This document shows positions 60,431 to 64,000 of a stretch of DNA of 64,000 nt, piece after piece (positions within the stretch are counted from its first letter, which is position 1; the number at the start of each line of letters is the position of its first letter). Source of the DNA: Pseudo-nitzschia pungens (Eukaryota; Bacillariophyta; Bacillariophyceae; Bacillariales; Bacillariaceae); NCBI GenBank assembly GCA_037355855.1, contig CM074763.1, positions 3,658,001 through 3,722,000 on the forward strand, given 5' to 3'. The position numbers and the translations under genes are program-made. The notes under the pieces were generated by a model, which was not told the DNA's origin, made no database searches, and saw only the letters and a list, made by a program, of their open reading frames with translations.

Positions 60431-63400
60431 ATGGTTGATACCGTCCACTCCAGACCCCGCATCATCAACAGATTTGCGGACGTCTGTGTGGAGGTATTGG
60501 ACCACAAGGGAAGGGGAAAGATGCTCCGGGGCCTCTTAGACTCTGGGTGCTCCAAATCCATCATACTAAGGCAATTTGTCGACCGAAGTCAACTAACGAA
60601 CCAAGACCAACGATCTGTCACCTACAACACGTACGGAGGCAAGTTCAGAACCAAGTCTGCGGCTTCAGTGGGACTAAGGCTGATAGAATTTTCAAACTCC
60701 AAGACCATCAAATGGACCTTCCAAGTGGATGAATACCATCACCATGAGGAGGTGCCCTATGACATGATCATAGGCTCAGACCTGATGGCGCAACTCGGAC
60801 TGGATATAAAATACAGTTCCCGTACAATCGAATGGCAGGGTGACGCCATCCCCATGAAGGGAATGGGGGAGCTCTCGGACCCGGACAAATGTGAGGCAGT
60901 ATTCTTTGCCAACACCCAAAGTCCAATCCTCCAACAAGAGGAAGAAAGGCAAGCCAAAATCCTGGACACCGATTACTCCAAAGTCGATATAGACGCTATG
61001 GTCAATGACCTGGAGATCACAGACGCGTCCAAGGAAGCCCTGAAGAAAACACTAAAGAAATTCCCAACTCTCTTTGGAGGAGGATTGGGTCTACTCAAAA
61101 ATATAGAACCGGTGTCCATTGAACTCCAACCAGGGGTCAAACCGGTCCGGCAGAGGTACTATTCTGTGCCCCATGCCTTCGAACAAGCACTCCGAAAGGA
61201 GATCACCAGGCTCTGTGATATCGGAGTCCTGGAAAAACTCCCCCATGATGATGATTCACCATGGGCATCTCCTACTTTTTGCCAACCCAAAAAGACAGGG
61301 GACATCCGCGTTCTAACGGACTTCCGAAAGATGAATGCAGCCATCCAACGGAAACCATTGCCACTACCACGGATAGGGGAAACAATCCAAAGGCTCCAGA
61401 AGTTCAAATCAGCCACGGCGCTGGATTTGTCCCAAGGATATTATACCATTCCCATTTGCAAGGAGAGCCAAAAGATCTGCTCTACCATTTTGCCATGGGG
61501 GAAGTATGCCTACAAGAGATTGGCAATGGGAATTGCATGCGCACCTGACATCTTCCAGTCAGTCATGATGAACCTACTAGGGGACCTGGACTATGTTCTT
61601 GTCTATATCGATGACATCCTAATCATCCAGAGGGAAGGCTAATCCGAACAGGATCACCTCCGCAAAATCGATACAGTCCTGCAGCGACTGGACGACGCTG
61701 GCTTCAGAGCCAACCTACGGAAATCCTTCTTCATGCAAAAAGAAGTGGAATATCTGGGATTTCTGTTAACAACAGAGGGCATTCAACCCCAGCCAAAGAA
61801 GCTGGAGGCGATGGAGCGACTAGAAGCCCCCAAGAACACCAAGCAACTCAAGATGTTCCTTGGAATGGTAAACTTCTACCGGGACATGTGGAAGCGCCGC
61901 TCCCACATCCTAGCCCCCCTCAATAAACTCGCAGGGAAAAAGGGCAAACTGAACTGGTCCAGCAGAGCAGAAAGCTTTCATGGAGGCGAAGAGAATGCTC
62001 GCAGACGAAGCAAAGCTTGCATTCCCGGACTTTACGAAACCATTTCACCTCTACTCGGATGCCAGTGACAGGCAACTGGGAGCAACCGTATGCCAAGATG
62101 GCAAACCCCTTGGATTCTACACCCGGAAGCTGAACTCCGCACAGCTCAACTACACTGTGGGGGAAAAGGAACTCCTGGGCATAGTAGAAGGCCTGAAGGC
62201 GTTTGAAGGGATTCTACGAGGACAAGACGTGATCATCCACACAGACCACCTTAACCTGCTCTACCAACAGATGCCCACCCAAAGGATGGTGCGGTGGAGA
62301 CTCCTTATGGAGGAGTTCCACCCGGTAGTCAAGCATGTTGCTGGCAAAGATAATGACGCAGCAGACGCCCTGTCTCGGCTGGACATCACGGATGATCCAG
62401 CAGACACAGTGGAATGGCTACCGCCAAATAAGCCCCTCACCTACGCGGATGAGGAAGAGCACCTCCGGAAACTCCTATTCCCACTTGGAGAGGAAGCGCC
62501 GGAAGAATTCCAGGGCAATAGTGCATTCCCACTTGCCCCGGACATGATTCAGTTCTACCAACAACAGGACACGGAAATCGTGAGCGCTCTGGAAAAAGAC
62601 AACCGACTAACCACCAAAAATGTGGAAGGTTACAGTCTAATCCACAAAGAAGGGAAAATTCTGATTCCCGACAAACTCAAGGAAAGAGTTATGGAATGGT
62701 GCCACACCATGCTGGTCCATCCCGGAGAAAAACGAATGGAACAGAGCATCCGCTCAGTGTTCACCTGGAAAGGCCTACGAAAGGACGTCCAGGACCTCTG
62801 CAAACACTGCCACACGTGCCAGATGTTCAAAAAGAGTGGCCGGAAGAAGTATGGACTACTACCGGAGAAAGCCGTTGAGGTTACCAAATGGCTGAGGGTC
62901 AACGTCGACCTCTGGGGACCTGCAACTGTCCACAACAAAAATGGTAAAGACTACCACATCCATGCCCTCACCATGGTGGACCCAGTGACAGGATGGCTTG
63001 AACTGGCTCATCTGAAGGAACTCCCCAAATGCAGCAGAAACTCAACGATTGTTGGATAGTACCTGGCTAGCAAGATATCCTCAACAGAAAGAAATCGGAT
63101 TCGATGGTGGAAGTGAGTTCAAAGCAGAATTCCAGGAACTCTGCGAGAACATGGGAATGAAAAGGAAGCCCAGTGGTGCTTGGAACCCCCAATCCAATGC
63201 TGTATTGGAGAGGATCCACCAGGTGCTGAAGGACTGCCTATTATCCTTTAACTTGGAACAAAGAGATCTCCATGAAAAGGACCCATTTGAGGAATTCACC
63301 ACAAAGGCAGCATACGCGATCAGAAGCGCCATCCACACCACCCTAGGGTACTCCCCAGCGCAACTGGTGTTTGGAAGGGACATGTTCATGCCTGTGAATT

Positions 63401-63696
63401 TCCCAGTGGATTGGGAAGCAATCCAAGCAAGGAAACAAAAGAGTATCCACAAGAGTAACATCAGGGAGAACCGGAAGAGGATCCCCCATGTCTATAAGGA
63501 AGGAGACTATGTCACCCTGGAAAGGAAGGGCATTATTCCAAAACTATCCTTCCCACGACAAGGACCTTACAAGGTGCTCCAGGCCCATGACAATGGAACT
63601 GTGACTATTGAAACTGCTCCCTTTGTAACCGACCGGGTTAACATTAGAAGAGTGCACCCTTATTATTGCAGGGATAGCATCGAACCGGAGAAGTAA
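60431..63696 (+). pseudogene. pol: Pol (PR-RT-RNase H-integrase) of gypsy copy 2, three inactivating changes
   Basis: Protease LLDSGCSKSII lies near 60535. RT has LPWGKYAYKRLAMGIACAPD and LVYIDDILII near 61605. The first break is TAA at 61640-61642, where copy 1 has Glu. The second is an 8-nt deletion near 61958, before EQKAFMEAKRM, which moves the frame. RNase H follows (FHLYSDASDRQLGATVCQ, then DALSRLD). The integrase zinc finger is HTMLVHPGEK...CKHCHTCQ near 62700-62820, with core Asp in NVDLWGP. A third frame change lies at about 63020-63050, before the second Asp (IGFDGGSEF) and the Glu region (NPQSNAVLERIH). It ends with a GPY/F module (RQGPYKVLQ, 63555-63585) and a stop at 63694-63696. 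Confidence 0.93.
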
Positions 63697-63714
63697 CAGT
63701 ACCATGGAGGAGCA

Positions 63715-63902
63715 TGCCGTGCACCAGAATACAGTCACGAGTCCACTCGAGACTGGATTAAGGATAAGGATAAAAGAATCAGCGAGCCGACAGAATCGCT
63801 GATTTGGAGGGCTCTTAGAACTGTAGCAAATAGACTAACCAATAGGGCTCACAATTTGCATATCACTACTATTCTAATCACTAGTAGACCCGGGGTATGG
63901 CA
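63715..63902 (+). repeat. 3' LTR of gypsy copy 2
   Basis: 188 bp, preceded by a short purine-rich stretch (CATGGAGGAGCA) that probably serves as the polypurine tract. Confidence 0.96.
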
Positions 63903-64000
63903 GATCATAGCACCATGAATATCTTCATATATTCATGTATATCTACTGAATATTCAATGTACAAGAGTACACATACAAAATGATACTGAATGGACATTCA
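63903..64000. other. Right flank, no feature seen
   Basis: It begins with the GATCA target duplication. AT-rich ATATTCATGTATAT-type sequence follows. Confidence 0.5.

Larger units (their letters stand above)
58054..63902 (+). mobile_element. Complete Ty3/gypsy LTR retrotransposon (copy 2), 5849 bp, TSD GATCA
   Basis: Two 188-bp LTRs with TG...CA ends differ at one base (58065 G, 63726 A). A perfect 5-bp duplication GATCA flanks the element (58049-58053 and 63903-63907). Order: LTR, leader with palindrome, gag, PR, RT, RNase H, integrase with GPY/F, LTR. No chromodomain is seen. Although the LTRs suggest a very recent insertion, pol carries a nonsense codon and two frameshifts, so this copy is defective. 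Confidence 0.97.

Overview
The window reads as nuclear DNA of a diatom, probably a pennate species with a repeat-rich genome. The evidence is short GT-AG introns (116-166 bp), a heat-shock-factor (HSF) type regulator of the kind expanded in diatoms, a Cys/His-rich protein of a type I associate with diatom nuclear genomes, a DUF5672-like membrane protein, and a MATE transporter with a plastid-style leader. The species cannot be fixed from the sequence alone.

Layout. 1-4221: part of a Ty3/gypsy element (minus strand), inserted into a broken LINE copy (4222-6575). 6859-9550: an inverted-repeat DNA element flanked by TTAA. 10.06-26.1 kb: the host gene island. It holds a Cys/His-rich protein (two exons), a protein with PH-like, ankyrin and R-SNARE regions, a DUF5672-like type II membrane protein, a three-exon gene encoding four tandem HSF-type DNA-binding domains, and a two-exon MATE transporter. 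Long gene-free stretches separate these genes, one with a MITE-like inverted repeat (18295-19050).

27-57 kb is a nest of insertions that can be unpicked from target-site duplications (TSDs). A decayed PIF/Harbinger-like transposase is split by a 5'-truncated LINE (27240-29250). Further along, the same sequence is split by a LINE-derived non-autonomous element, here called D (TSD 30713-30733 / 56223-56243). D is itself interrupted twice by members of one undescribed-looking family, here called X: X1 (30856-48513) and X2 (50239-56214). Both X copies have related 24-bp terminal inverted repeats, CGCGACC-type subterminal motifs and interiors made almost wholly of satellite arrays. X1 is interrupted by an essentially complete 11.2-kb LINE (34385-45573) with two long open frames, inserted into a 148-bp satellite.

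56.2-64 kb: relics of another gypsy-like element, then a complete Ty3/gypsy copy (58054-63902) with 188-bp LTRs and a perfect 5-bp TSD. It is of the same family as the copy at the left edge, but its pol is broken in three places.

Most apparent long open frames over the satellites (7.6-8.1, 32-33, 46-47, 52-52.8 and 54-55.8 kb) come from short-period repeats without stop codons and are not genes. The strongest candidates for new biology are the X family, the LINE/D pair with shared 3' hairpins, the four-HSF-domain protein and the PH-ANK-R-SNARE protein.
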